This document shows positions 44,102 to 52,569 of a stretch of 64,000 nt of DNA, piece by piece. Each line of letters starts with the position of its first letter. Positions within the stretch are counted from its first letter, which is position 1. Both the position numbers and the translations under genes were made by a program. The notes below the pieces were generated by a model. That model searched no databases and had not been told where the DNA came from. It worked only from the letters and a program-made list of their open reading frames with translations. Source of the DNA: Candidatus Melainabacteria bacterium (GTDB lineage: Bacteria; Cyanobacteriota; Vampirovibrionia; Vampirovibrionales; Vampirovibrionaceae); contig CABHPA010000048.1 in the NCBI GenBank assembly GCA_902168245.1, positions 18,696 to 82,695 of the forward strand, written 5' to 3'.

Positions 44102-45703
44102 TTATTGGCCGGAAGACGAAGCGGTTTGATGCCAGGAGACCATGGATGCGTTGCTGAAGCCTGAGGCTCCGATGCTGTTGACCGCTTTGACCACGTAATA
44201 GAAATTGGCGGCGGCAGGCACCCTGCGGATTTTATGGGTGAACCGGGTGGTATTGGCGTAAAGCTTGGCGATTAGGCTGTATGTTTTCCCGTCGGTGCTG
44301 CCCCACAATTCCTCGCTGCTTTCATTGCTGGCGTTGTCTTTCCAGTTTAGCAACACGGCCAGTTCGCCGTCGTATTGGCTGGTCAGGTTGGAGGGGGCGG
44401 CCGGTTTGGTTGTGGCGCCGCCGCCGGAACTGTCGGAGGGCGGAGGCGTACTGGCGCTGCCTCCGATGCTGGAGCTTTCGGTGGGGGTGTACTGGTTGTT
44501 AATGGCCACTGTAACGCCATCCGCCGTGTTGCCGGTACTAGTGACGTTGGTGCAACCTTCTATAACCGCCAGATAATTTTTGCTGGCGATGTCGGAAAGT
44601 TTGTTATCGCTTAGTGTCAGGCCGTCCACCTTGCCCCGTATAATGCCAATCGCCGGGACATATTTGGCCGGATCGGTCACGTTGTAAAGCGTGTTGTTGG
44701 CAATGGCGAGTTCGTGCGGCACATACTGGAAGCCGTCGAAGAACGCCTCGTGGCAATAGCGGATTCCCCTGCCCACCGAGTGGATATTATTGCCCACAAT
44801 GCTGTAATTGTCCCCCCAGGGAAAGCCTTTCGTGATTCTGTCCTGATCGCCTGCCGTGTAGATATTGATGGCCACGCTGTCGATATTGGTCAGGGTGTTG
44901 TCCCGGATTTCCACGTTGTTGTAGTTGTCAATCTCAAAACCGAAATGGTTGCTGCCGTTAATCAGGTTGTTTTTCAGGTGCAATCCCTTGGCGCCTGGGG
45001 TTCTGGAGGCGTATTTGACGGAGCCCCTCAGGTTGACGAAGGTGTTGCCTTCCAGGCGGTACTCGCTGGTGGCGCCATGCTTTTTGTCGTTGGAAGTGGT
45101 GGAAATCTGGTAGATATTATTAAAGGTGTTATTGGTTACGGTGGTGTTGAAACTGTTAATGCCCTGAACTGGATCAACCTCGCTGGTAGTCACTCTTAGC
45201 GCCGAGTTGCCGAAGTTGTAGAATTTGTTGTTATCCACGGTGACATTGTTGCAGGAGCCGAAATAAACCCCCTGATCGGTCCAGACGGGATTGAGACTCT
45301 CCTGGAAATTCGTTCGCCCGTAAAACTCGAAACCCCGAATTTTGACGTCATGGCTCATGCGGGTGTAGAACAAATATTCTTGCTTAAAATCGGGCGCTTT
45401 AATGAATTGAGCCGGGTTGGACGGATCGGAGAGGATATCCAGGTTATTCAGGCCCACACTGTATAAGGGTAGGGTTAGGTAATATTTGCCTGGCTCAAAT
45501 TTTAAAATCCAGTGCGTATCCTGATCGGATCGGTAGCGCAGGAAATCGACCGCCTTTCGGGCGTCCGTGGTGTAATCCCCGGTGGGGGAAACCGTAATCA
45601 CGTGGTTGACGTCATCTTTCGCAAAGGCGTTGGCAAGCGGTTGATGCACCGCTAAAGCGGCCATGGCAATTAACATGGATATTTGAAATGTTTTCCAATT
45701 CAT
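44102..45703 (-). CDS. Secreted beta-helix protein with C-terminal fibronectin III domain, copy 2
   Basis: 533 residues, GGGGAG upstream of the ATG. Signal peptide ISMLIAMAALAVHQPLANA. Residues about 40-400 form a right-handed beta-helix collinear with the protein at 28031 (shared LLKFDGGKYYL/ILKFEPGKYYL, RVTTSEVDPVQGINSFN, GSVKYASRTPGA). A Ser/Pro/Gly linker (about 410-435) leads to a fibronectin type III domain (KPAAPSNLTSQYDGELAVLL to the end). Such modular exported proteins often bind or modify extracellular polysaccharide; no catalytic site is assigned. Confidence 0.78.
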   Translation of the reverse strand: MNWKTFQISMLIAMAALAVHQPLANAFAKDDVNHVITVSPTGDYTTDARKAVDFLRYRSDQDTHWILKFEPGKYYLTLPLYSVGLNNLDILSDPSNPAQFIKAPDFKQEYLFYTRMSHDVKIRGFEFYGRTNFQESLNPVWTDQGVYFGSCNNVTVDNNKFYNFGNSALRVTTSEVDPVQGINSFNTTVTNNTFNNIYQISTTSNDKKHGATSEYRLEGNTFVNLRGSVKYASRTPGAKGLHLKNNLINGSNHFGFEIDNYNNVEIRDNTLTNIDSVAINIYTAGDQDRITKGFPWGDNYSIVGNNIHSVGRGIRYCHEAFFDGFQYVPHELAIANNTLYNVTDPAKYVPAIGIIRGKVDGLTLSDNKLSDIASKNYLAVIEGCTNVTSTGNTADGVTVAINNQYTPTESSSIGGSASTPPPSDSSGGGATTKPAAPSNLTSQYDGELAVLLNWKDNASNESSEELWGSTDGKTYSLIAKLYANTTRFTHKIRRVPAAANFYYVVKAVNSIGASGFSNASMVSWHQTASSSGQ

Positions 45704-46104
45704 GAATCTACTCCCCTTCAGTAAGTGGATGTGCGATTGGTTTCAAAATTATGAATAAGTTGCAAATACACAGTGAAACGACTGAATAAGACCTGCATAT
45801 AACGACCGCAGCCTGATAGATAGGAGGAATGTCCCGATTTGCCTTTATACCCTCTTCAAGGGTTCCATAAAACGCTTACCAGTTGCGGCCAGAGGGTAGC
45901 CGTCATTCAGGTGCAATTATATTAGCAGCCTTTGCCAGCCCACTCAAACTCAGCAGTGAAAAATTAGACTATCAGGCTATTTGGTCTAATAGACGATAGA
46001 ATGAGAGTATATTAAGCGCCTGTTGTTTTGCAAAATAATCCCATAGCCACATTCGCTCGATTCAGCGCGAATTGCCACGACAATGAATTAATGGACATTG
46101 TTTG
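45704..46104. other. Intergenic region upstream of the second beta-helix gene
   Basis: About 400 bases with no supported gene. It must hold the minus-strand promoter for the beta-helix gene, but no clear -35/-10 pair stands out. AT-rich around 45970-46030. Confidence 0.3.
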
Positions 46105-46455
46105 CTAAAAATGCTTGTGCAGCCTGCGGGCGTTTTGAATGGCGATTTTCTCTTCCAGCGCCGCATTGGTTTCCTCACGGGAGCCGTAGTGATCCGCGGT
46201 GCTGTCATCGGCGGCATGCACTTCGCCCAATGCTGGCCCGCCTCCCCCGCCGTCGAAATCACCCCCGCTATGGCCGCCCATGCGTTTGCCGCCCAGGTTA
46301 ATATCAAACCCCTGTAACGCCACTTCCTCATCCAGTTCAATGGAGCTATGGTGATGTTCTTCCGCGGGCAAGCCTTTATCCGGTTGCCGTGAGTCCTTTT
46401 TTACAGCCTGGGATTCCTTTTTGGTTCGATGTTGAGCCATGGCGCTAGTCCCCAT
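46105..46455 (-). CDS. Uncharacterised acidic, glycine-rich protein
   Basis: 116 residues from ATG 46455; the frame is open to 46509. A basic, charged N-terminus (MAQHRTKKESQAVKK), a HHHSSIELDEEVALQGFDIN stretch, a Gly-rich run around GGDFDGGGGGP, then a charged helical tail ending ARRLHKHF. No signal or membrane segment. Its ribosome site is weak (GGAGG lies 20 bases upstream). The composition is unlike a shadow frame, but confidence is moderate. Confidence 0.45.
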   Translation of the reverse strand: MGTSAMAQHRTKKESQAVKKDSRQPDKGLPAEEHHHSSIELDEEVALQGFDINLGGKRMGGHSGGDFDGGGGGPALGEVHAADDSTADHYGSREETNAALEEKIAIQNARRLHKHF

Positions 46456-46605
46456 GATTTCACTTTCTTTGTTATTTTCCTCCAAAGCCTGTCTACAAGC
46501 TATTCCCATACTGTCTATATCTGAGCGACGCAGGATTACCCGCTTGAGTTCTCGGCATTCCCTTTACTTGCCTTTTGGATGCGCCGCCTGTTTTCGTCCC
46601 CTTTT

Positions 46606-47370
46606 TTAATGGCGGAGCGGGAGTGGCAAGTTTGAAAATTCCTCCGCCGGATGGTTGGCGGTTATCAGCCCAGCCGTCAGGCCGTTTGTCTTTCGGCACT
46701 GGTTGGCGGCCTGATGGGCCAGGCGGGTGGGTTCGGGCAGCCGGTAACGGGTAAGGCAGCGCAAGACCCAGTCAACCGCGGTTTCCAGGCAGATACGATG
46801 CCCCACGGACACGTAAACCGGGCTGACGTTGGCGCGTGTTCTGAGGACAACCCCAATGGTTTGGCCTTTCCAGACCAATGGGGTAAAATCGCCGGGGCAG
46901 TTGCCGGGTTCTCCCTGGGGCTTGCCCACCAGAATGGATTTTGCCACCCCGATGGTCGGGCAGTCCAGCGCCACGCCCAGATGACTGGCAATGCCCAGCC
47001 CGCGCGGATGGCTAATGCCGTGACCGTCTACCAGTAGCAAATCCGGTTTGGCGGAAAGGTTTTGAAAGGCGTCCACCAGGGCCGGGACTTCCCGAAACGC
47101 CAGAAATCCTGGTACGTAAGGCAGCGGGGCAATCCCGGTGGCGCATTGGGTTTCTAACGGCTTGAGAGATGGAAAGTCCAGGGAAATGATCGCGGCGTAA
47201 ATCCGGTTATCCGGATCTCGCGGGTTGTTGCTCACATCGGAGCCGCCTATCCGATGCACGGCGGGAAGCTGATCCGCTCGGACAACCTTGCCCGCAAGTT
47301 CCCGCTGGACATTGGCGGCCTCGTTCAGGTCTTTCGGGTAAAGCCAGTGGCGCGGAATGTTCAGTGACAT
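46606..47370 (-). CDS. nfi: Endonuclease V
   Basis: 254 residues from ATG 47370 (GGGAGG upstream; an earlier start at 47394 is possible). Family blocks are IGGSDVSNN (catalytic Asp), YVPGFLAFREVPAL, DLLLVDGHGISHPRGLGIASHLGV (catalytic Asp and Pro-Arg) and TIGVAKS. It cleaves the second phosphodiester 3' to deoxyinosine in DNA (or inosine in RNA). The C-terminus is longer than the minimal enzyme by about 25 residues. Cytoplasmic repair enzyme; no operon partner. Confidence 0.9.
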   Translation of the reverse strand: MSLNIPRHWLYPKDLNEAANVQRELAGKVVRADQLPAVHRIGGSDVSNNPRDPDNRIYAAIISLDFPSLKPLETQCATGIAPLPYVPGFLAFREVPALVDAFQNLSAKPDLLLVDGHGISHPRGLGIASHLGVALDCPTIGVAKSILVGKPQGEPGNCPGDFTPLVWKGQTIGVVLRTRANVSPVYVSVGHRICLETAVDWVLRCLTRYRLPEPTRLAHQAANQCRKTNGLTAGLITANHPAEEFSNLPLPLRH

Positions 47371-48026
47371 AGGGCCTCCCTGTTTGGGGTGCAAAAGCCG
47401 AACTATGAGCCGGAGCGAATAAACACGTCCCCGGCGCCGCTTTCCATAGGCAGAAAGGTTCTAAAGCCGGATAGCAAAGACTGGCGGTATCGGTTAAAGC
47501 CTGAAAACCCTGCGGAAAAGGCAAATATGCTGAACATTAATACCCCCCTTCCAGATGGATTGATTCATGGATGAGAAAAGCTTATTGTAACAGAATCGTC
47601 AACAGGCTGTATCGTAAAGAAATTGAGTGGGTTTTATTTTAGGGAATCCAGTCCCGGCCTGGGTTTTTCCGGCGGTAAGCCCCGGTTTGCATTTTTAGGA
47701 AGGTGATATACAGGTTTCACCTAGACAAACATGAATCCTTCACGGTAATATGCAATCTTGGAATCTCGCTGTCAAACCGAAGCCGCCCTTTCGAAGAATC
47801 CAGCAGACCAAACCAGGGAAAAAGGGCGGGTGTTACTTTGAGTTTGTCCGGGACTCCTCGGGTATGGCCGGCCAAGACATCAATAGGGGTCTCGTCTGGG
47901 AACCATATAAAGTTATAAAAAACATATAACTCTCAGCTCGTTCGCAGGAAATCTCTGCCAGTAATTTTGACAGGGTCGGGATGGTCCTAGCTTGAAGGTT
48001 GTTGATCATAAGGGTGATACCTTTTA
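47371..48026. other. Long intergenic region with AT palindrome
   Basis: No convincing gene. A 61-codon GTG frame at 47389-47574 lacks a ribosome site and is not called. AGTTATA (47911-47917) and TATAACT (47925-47931) form a 7-base inverted repeat, a possible operator for the membrane-protein gene at 48027. TTTTGACA near 47970 may be its -35, but the -10 is poor. Confidence 0.3.
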
Positions 48027-49604
48027 ATGCATATCGCCTCAACCGCAATTAATAACCTGCCAAAAACCGCCCAAGCGCCCAAGCCGAATCGGTTGCAATT
48101 TGGCTCCCTTTTAGCCGTCACCCCGTTTCTTGCTTATCTGGATCGGCAGCCACTGGCCGAATTGGTCTTTAAGGACGTGACGGCCTTTAATGCTCCGAAA
48201 ATCGCTTTGGCCCGCACCTGGAAAGAGCGGTTGGATACCGCCCCGCTGGAACTGTCCAATACCACCATTACCCTGCTGTTCTCTCTGTTTGTGCCTAAGC
48301 TGCTTCGCAAGCCGGTCAGCGCGATTAGCCAGGTGGCCGAGAAAACTCTGGCCAGAGATATTCCCTTTGCGGAACGATCTGCTACTCAGGCCGCTACCAA
48401 AATGGCCCGGCTAGGCGTATCGTTCGGGTTCTTTTTCCCGTTCGCCGCTGCGTTCTGGGCCGCACCGTTCTTCCGCAACTGGCTGACCATGAAACGGACC
48501 CAGACCGCCAATTTTGAGTCCATCATCGGTTTTGACGGCCTCAAGGGCAATAAGCCGCATCGGACGCTACAGGAAGAGATGCTGTACCAGAAGCAAATGG
48601 CCTGGAAAACCTTCGGGATAGGCGTGGGGCTAGGGGCATTGTCCCTGGGCGGGTTTGGCCTGCTGGCCAGAGGGGCGATGCGTAAAAACGCCGCCAGCCT
48701 GGGGCATCGTCTTGCCGAAAAGCTGGAAGGCAAATGGCAGCAACCCTGGAACCGGTTTTTCAATTACTTTGACCTGAAAGGCAAAGGCGCCAACCAGATT
48801 GAGGGCGTTCCCGCCCAGTTGATTTTCTGGGGCTTACCGGCTTACCTGGGTTGGGTTCACGGCGCCCGAAGCAGTCATGAGCGCCGGGAGCGGATGATCC
48901 AGTCCGCCAATGCCTTGGCCCTGTTTTTCTTTGCCCCCAAGCTTACCAAGCTGCTCTGGAACAACCGCTTCCTAAAGTTGGCGGGTGAGGAGAAGCTTTG
49001 GAAACAGGAATTTCAAAATGCGGTGCGCAACAATATGCTGCCCTCGGAAAAAACTGTGCAAGAAAAATTCAAGGCTGCCTTTAAAAATAAGGTTACCAAC
49101 TTGACGTACGACGATATCGAGCATTATTTCAAAGGGTCGGAAAAGCAGAAAAAAGCGCTGACTAACCTGAAGAACTGGCAGTTTGCGGTCAGCGGGCTGG
49201 GCATTCCTATTACCTCGCTGGCCCTGGTTCAGTTGTTAAACTTCCAGGTAACGGAGCGTAAGATTAAGGCCGCCATCGCCCATTCCGCCCACGATCCAAA
49301 TGTGGCTCCCAAACTGTCGGGCCATGCGTCGGACTACCCTGTGGCGCCTAAAGCCGCCCTGCCTGCCAGCGCAATGCAGATCGATACGCCTGCCGGGCCA
49401 CCAGCGCTTAGCGCGATTAGTGTGATGCCCACGCCCCGGTTCAGCTATCCGGCATTGCCGACCCAGTTGGTGAGCGGTGGCGTACAAGGCAACCCGTTCC
49501 AGACGTTCAAGCCGGAACCCGGGCCGATTGCCCCTGTGTTTGGGTTTCCCCAGGCGTTTGCCGCCCAGCAGCCCTGGAGGCCTTACGGAAAGTCCCAGGC
49601 ATGA
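48027..49604 (+). CDS. Large uncharacterised multi-span membrane protein with N-terminal Q-F-G tag
   Basis: 525 residues; GGTGA lies eight bases before the ATG. A Pro/Lys-rich start leads to RLQFGSLLAVTPFLAYLD, then LELSNTTITLLFSLFVPKLL and several further hydrophobic segments (VSFGFFFPFAAAFWAAPFF; FGIGVGLGALSLGGFGLLA; FSAVSGLGIPITSLALVQL-like near 395). From residue 430 it is Pro/Ala rich and probably extended. No enzyme motif. The short F-G tag followed by membrane helices resembles the ankyrin protein at 51557 (LRFGAQ). Likely part of a lineage-specific membrane-protein set; function unknown. Confidence 0.72.
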   Translation: MHIASTAINNLPKTAQAPKPNRLQFGSLLAVTPFLAYLDRQPLAELVFKDVTAFNAPKIALARTWKERLDTAPLELSNTTITLLFSLFVPKLLRKPVSAISQVAEKTLARDIPFAERSATQAATKMARLGVSFGFFFPFAAAFWAAPFFRNWLTMKRTQTANFESIIGFDGLKGNKPHRTLQEEMLYQKQMAWKTFGIGVGLGALSLGGFGLLARGAMRKNAASLGHRLAEKLEGKWQQPWNRFFNYFDLKGKGANQIEGVPAQLIFWGLPAYLGWVHGARSSHERRERMIQSANALALFFFAPKLTKLLWNNRFLKLAGEEKLWKQEFQNAVRNNMLPSEKTVQEKFKAAFKNKVTNLTYDDIEHYFKGSEKQKKALTNLKNWQFAVSGLGIPITSLALVQLLNFQVTERKIKAAIAHSAHDPNVAPKLSGHASDYPVAPKAALPASAMQIDTPAGPPALSAISVMPTPRFSYPALPTQLVSGGVQGNPFQTFKPEPGPIAPVFGFPQAFAAQQPWRPYGKSQA

Positions 49605-49716
49605 AAAGAAGCTTGATGCTTGGCAGGGCTGAGCCAAGGACAGCATAGCCGTTTACTTGTAGAGTGGGTTTTATAGACGAACAGCATATTCGGCCTGTTC
49701 GCAGGAGAATTAAAAG

Positions 49717-50104
49717 ATGAATTTAAGCTTGTCCTCTTTGTTTTGCTGTTGGGGGGCCAGAAAGCCAAATCGCAGCCAGACCCCTCCCCCTGATTATGAC
49801 GCTTCCGAACGGGATGCGTTGCTGGGAACCGGCTCCAGGGAGCGTACCGGGGAGGGCTCAAGGGCGCAAGCAAATCCGCAAGCAGGGGATGCGAATTATC
49901 AGGAAGTGGCTGTCCCGTCAGCAGCGGATCTGGTGGCAGGCGAATACCAGCCAGGACTTTGAATCCTGGCTGGAAGAACGCTACCGGCCCAACCTGGATG
50001 ATCAGGCGTGGGACGATTATCAGGCCCGCACCCGCATCCAGCAGGCGCAGACGGCTTATTATACCCGTTCTCGCACCGGCATGCGGTTGAATCGGGTTGG
50101 GTAA
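49717..50104 (+). CDS. Small protein spanning a +1 frameshift at CTT TGA
   Basis: AGGAG lies nine bases before ATG 49717. The first frame runs 81 codons (MNLSLSSLFCCWGARKPNRS..., Pro/Arg-rich) to TGA at 49960-49962. The +1 frame then continues with a well-composed 48-codon tail (ESWLEERYRPNLDDQAWDDY...) to TAA 50102-50104. Codon use is good before the stop in the first frame and after it in the second, so one protein of about 128 residues is likely. The stop context CTT TGA (49957-49962) with AGGA just upstream resembles the prfB +1 site. A simple one-base indel (GGAC to GAC, giving CCA GAC TTT GAA) is the alternative. Confidence 0.55.
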
Positions 50105-50126
50105 ACCGCATGCCGCCAGCCGATGT

Positions 50127-50639
50127 TTACGCCGAGGCCAATTCCCAGTGTTTTGCGCCAGCGTTTCTAAAGCCGTCCGGCTGGTAGCCGCTGGTGGCAA
50201 GTTCCTGTTGGTATTGCTCAGGATGCTCGGCTGCGTCAATCATGACTTCCGAGATGATTTGCAGGGCTTCTTCCCAGTTGGCTTTCATTTCCGGCGTCCA
50301 TTCGCCTTCGCTCGATAAATGCTCCGCCAGAACGGCCACCAGGTTTTCCGAGACCGCGCCGTAATGGTCGCTTTCCGTTTTATAGGCGATGTGGCGAATG
50401 CCCATGGCCCGCAGGTAAGGAAGCATCACTTCCGGGTTGGTTACGGAAGCCACGATTGCGCCGACTGAGGCCATCAGTTTTTTATGCTGTTCCTCTGGCG
50501 GGGTGGTAAACAGGTGGCGTACGCCGGGGTATTTTTCAAACAGGCGCTCGTAAAAGCGCAGTCCTAAAGTCCGTAGGCCGCCGTTTTCGGTTTTGGCGCG
50601 CTCAAACGTATGGGCAATCAAGGCCACGTTCAAAGTCAT
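50127..50639 (-). CDS. Single-domain globin (flavohemoglobin-type)
   Basis: 170 residues; AAGGA lies eight bases before the ATG. Globin fold with proximal His83 in MGIRHIAYKTESDHYGAV, Tyr30 in RTLGLRFYERLF at the B10 position and Gln51 near E7, like the heme domain of Hmp and Vitreoscilla globin but without reductase domains. The C-terminus is extended by some 25 residues. It should bind O2 or NO. A TTGAC-N4-GTCAA box lies 76-89 bases upstream of its start, and the regulator gene is next to it. Confidence 0.88.
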   Translation of the reverse strand: MTLNVALIAHTFERAKTENGGLRTLGLRFYERLFEKYPGVRHLFTTPPEEQHKKLMASVGAIVASVTNPEVMLPYLRAMGIRHIAYKTESDHYGAVSENLVAVLAEHLSSEGEWTPEMKANWEEALQIISEVMIDAAEHPEQYQQELATSGYQPDGFRNAGAKHWELASA

Positions 50640-50714
50640 GGGGTGGGTCCTTCTTTTTGTTGATATTTTTGAATGAAGATACTAGTACTGTAGCCCAGCC
50701 ACAGTTTGACCCCA

Positions 50715-50728
50715 TTGACTAAAGTCAA
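50715..50728 (-). promoter_or_regulatory. FNR/DNR-type box for the globin gene
   Basis: TTGACTAAAGTCAA is a perfect TTGAC-N4-GTCAA palindrome, the site type of Dnr/Nnr-like Crp-Fnr regulators. It covers the last codon and stop of the Crp/Fnr gene and lies about 40-50 bases ahead of a likely TSS for the globin gene (TAGTAT or TACAGT near 50680-50690 on the minus strand). Confidence 0.65.
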
Positions 50729-51420
50729 GGCTGATCCACCCCTGCCAGTTCGGCCAGTTGCCCACGATCCAGCAGGTGAATCCGGTTGTCGTCCACCTGA
50801 ATTAATTGTTGATCCGCCAGTTTTTTGAAAGTGCGGGAGAGCGTCTCCGGAATCGTCCCCAGAATCGCGGCCAGCGTTTTTTTGTGAATGTAAATCACCG
50901 CCTTGTCCGGCGAATTCTCGCTGACCGATAGTAGATACTTGGCCAGCCGGGAATCCACGGCCCGTAGCGATAAATCCTCGATAATCTCGCTGAATTTATG
51001 TAGCCGCTGGGCGAACACGCTCAGCAGGCTGAGGCCGATATCCGGGTTTTGCCTGACCAATGCCTGAAATGGCGCGCCCTGGATGGCCAGCACTTCGGTA
51101 TCCTCAATGCACAGGCTGTTGGCCGGGTACTGGGGAATCCCGCTGAATACGGGTACTTCCGCAAAAATATCGCCCGGCCCGAACAGGTGCAGAATCATTT
51201 CTTTCCCTTCGCGGGAAATCTTGTAAATCTGCACTTTGCCGCCCAGCACAATAAAGAAGCTCTGGGCTTCCTCGCCCTGCGAAAAGATCAGCTCGCCCGC
51301 CTGATATTTATGGATGCTGGAAATGGCCGCCAGTGCATCCACCTGATCCGCTTCTAAAAGCCGAAAGTGGAACAGGCGTTTCAACGTATCGCGAACAGGG
51401 TGTCCGGTTAGGGCAAACAT
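50725..51420 (-). CDS. Crp/Fnr-family transcription regulator
   Basis: 231 residues from ATG 51420. N-terminal cyclic-nucleotide-binding-like barrel (YQAGELIFSQGEEAQSFFIV, FGPGDIFAEVPVFSG), dimer helix (LSLLSVFAQRLHKFSEIIEDL) and a C-terminal HTH with LAAILGTIPETLSRTFKKL, where E-x-x-S-R is the usual DNA-reading set. No N-terminal Fe-S Cys cluster, so closer to Dnr/NnrR or Crp than to O2-sensing Fnr. Its stop overlaps the FNR-type box ahead of the globin gene, suggesting direct control of that gene, perhaps by NO. No Shine-Dalgarno is seen; the mRNA may be leaderless. Confidence 0.85.
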   Translation of the reverse strand: MFALTGHPVRDTLKRLFHFRLLEADQVDALAAISSIHKYQAGELIFSQGEEAQSFFIVLGGKVQIYKISREGKEMILHLFGPGDIFAEVPVFSGIPQYPANSLCIEDTEVLAIQGAPFQALVRQNPDIGLSLLSVFAQRLHKFSEIIEDLSLRAVDSRLAKYLLSVSENSPDKAVIYIHKKTLAAILGTIPETLSRTFKKLADQQLIQVDDNRIHLLDRGQLAELAGVDQP

Positions 51421-51426
51421 CAGTCG

Positions 51427-51456
51427 ATTATAGCAATTGGGGTTCAGGCACGGCAA
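51427..51456 (-). promoter_or_regulatory. Promoter consistent with a leaderless mRNA
   Basis: On the minus strand TTGCCG (51456-51451) and perfect TATAAT (51432-51427) are 18 bases apart. The start point would fall on or next to the ATG at 51420. Confidence 0.45.
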
Positions 51457-51556
51457 ACATCAAACTATTTTCCCTTGTTATCCCTGTGCATAGTCGCCCC
51501 ATTCAGGGGGCGACTCGCATACTTTTGGCCTACAAGTAATCGGTTTGGGTTTGTTT

Positions 51557-52375
51557 TTAGGCGTAAAAATCAATGGCGCCACGGCTCTCCAATAGATCGA
51601 TGGTCTTTTGGGCCTCCCTGGCTTTAGCGCGGTGCAGATCAGGCCGATCGCCGTCTTCAATCGCTTTCTGCGCACGCTTTAACGCCTGATCCGCATAATT
51701 TCGCGCCGTTTGTCCAACGTCATCGCCAAGGTATGGATCGGTGGCCGGGTTTTGCAGGAGGAGTTTGACGATCTCATCATGGCCTCTTAACGCCGCCGCG
51801 CTGACGGGTGTCGTATCTGAAAAATCCAGCGCGTTTACGTTAACGCCAGGGGTTTGCATCAGCATTTTAACCAGCCTGGGTTTAGGCTTTGTTTGCCGTA
51901 CCGCTTTATGCAACGCCGTCTGTCCGCCTTCATCCTGGCCAGCCACATCGATGCGGGTTTTCTTCCCGTTTTTGCTGGTGACTTCCGGCGGGGCCATGAT
52001 CACCCCTGCATCTTGGCAGAGCTGGAATAAACTGGGTCTTTTGTGTTGAGCGGCAATGGCGTAGTTTACAATCGGAATGCCGTTTTCATCCCGAATGACC
52101 TTTTTCTTGGCGAGAGGCAAGAGTTGTTTCATCAATTTGCGGTTGCTGACGGGATCGGGGTTGTTTGTCTTGTCAAACTCCTTTTTAAAGGTGTCCACCA
52201 GAAGCTGCTCATCATTTCCTGTTCGCTCAAATGCGTCTCTTACGGCGTCTAGCCTGAGCATGTTTTGCATCTGCTCAATGTCTAAATCCGGATTCCCGCC
52301 TTGTGGCGCAGGCAGGGGAATGGCGGCATGGGTTGTAGCAGGAGGCTGTGCGCCAAATCGGAGTGAATGGATCAT
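51557..52375 (-). CDS. Ankyrin-repeat protein with N-terminal R-F-G tag
   Basis: 272 residues from ATG 52375 (in-frame TTG at 52381). Starts MIHSLRFGAQPPATT, a short Phe-Gly tag and Pro/Thr linker, then a helical domain with DAVRDAFERTGNDEQL. From about 100 there are ankyrin repeats: IPIVNYAIAAQHKRPSLFQL, GGQTALHKAVRQTKPKPRLV, TPVSAAALRGHDEIVKLLLQ. The tail is a charged helix with AKAREAQKTIDLLE. No signal peptide or membrane segment. Ankyrin proteins usually bind other proteins; the partner is unknown. Confidence 0.78.
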   Translation of the reverse strand: MIHSLRFGAQPPATTHAAIPLPAPQGGNPDLDIEQMQNMLRLDAVRDAFERTGNDEQLLVDTFKKEFDKTNNPDPVSNRKLMKQLLPLAKKKVIRDENGIPIVNYAIAAQHKRPSLFQLCQDAGVIMAPPEVTSKNGKKTRIDVAGQDEGGQTALHKAVRQTKPKPRLVKMLMQTPGVNVNALDFSDTTPVSAAALRGHDEIVKLLLQNPATDPYLGDDVGQTARNYADQALKRAQKAIEDGDRPDLHRAKAREAQKTIDLLESRGAIDFYA

Positions 52376-52569
52376 AATCAATAGACCTTATATTTTTAAA
52401 AAAATTATTAAAGATGACGGGAACATAATGCTGAAGCTGGGACGACAAGGCTAAACCATACAAAAACCGTAAAGCCCAGTTTGTGCCAAAATCACAAGCC
52501 AAGCAATCAACAATTTTTTATTGCTTTTATAATTTAATTTCAGAGTAAGCCTCTTCGCCCAAAGAAGGC

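Noticed and set aside
47389..47574. 61-codon plus-strand frame with GTG start
   Set aside because: No ribosome site and no recognisable composition; it begins just 5' of the divergent endonuclease V gene and may be chance.
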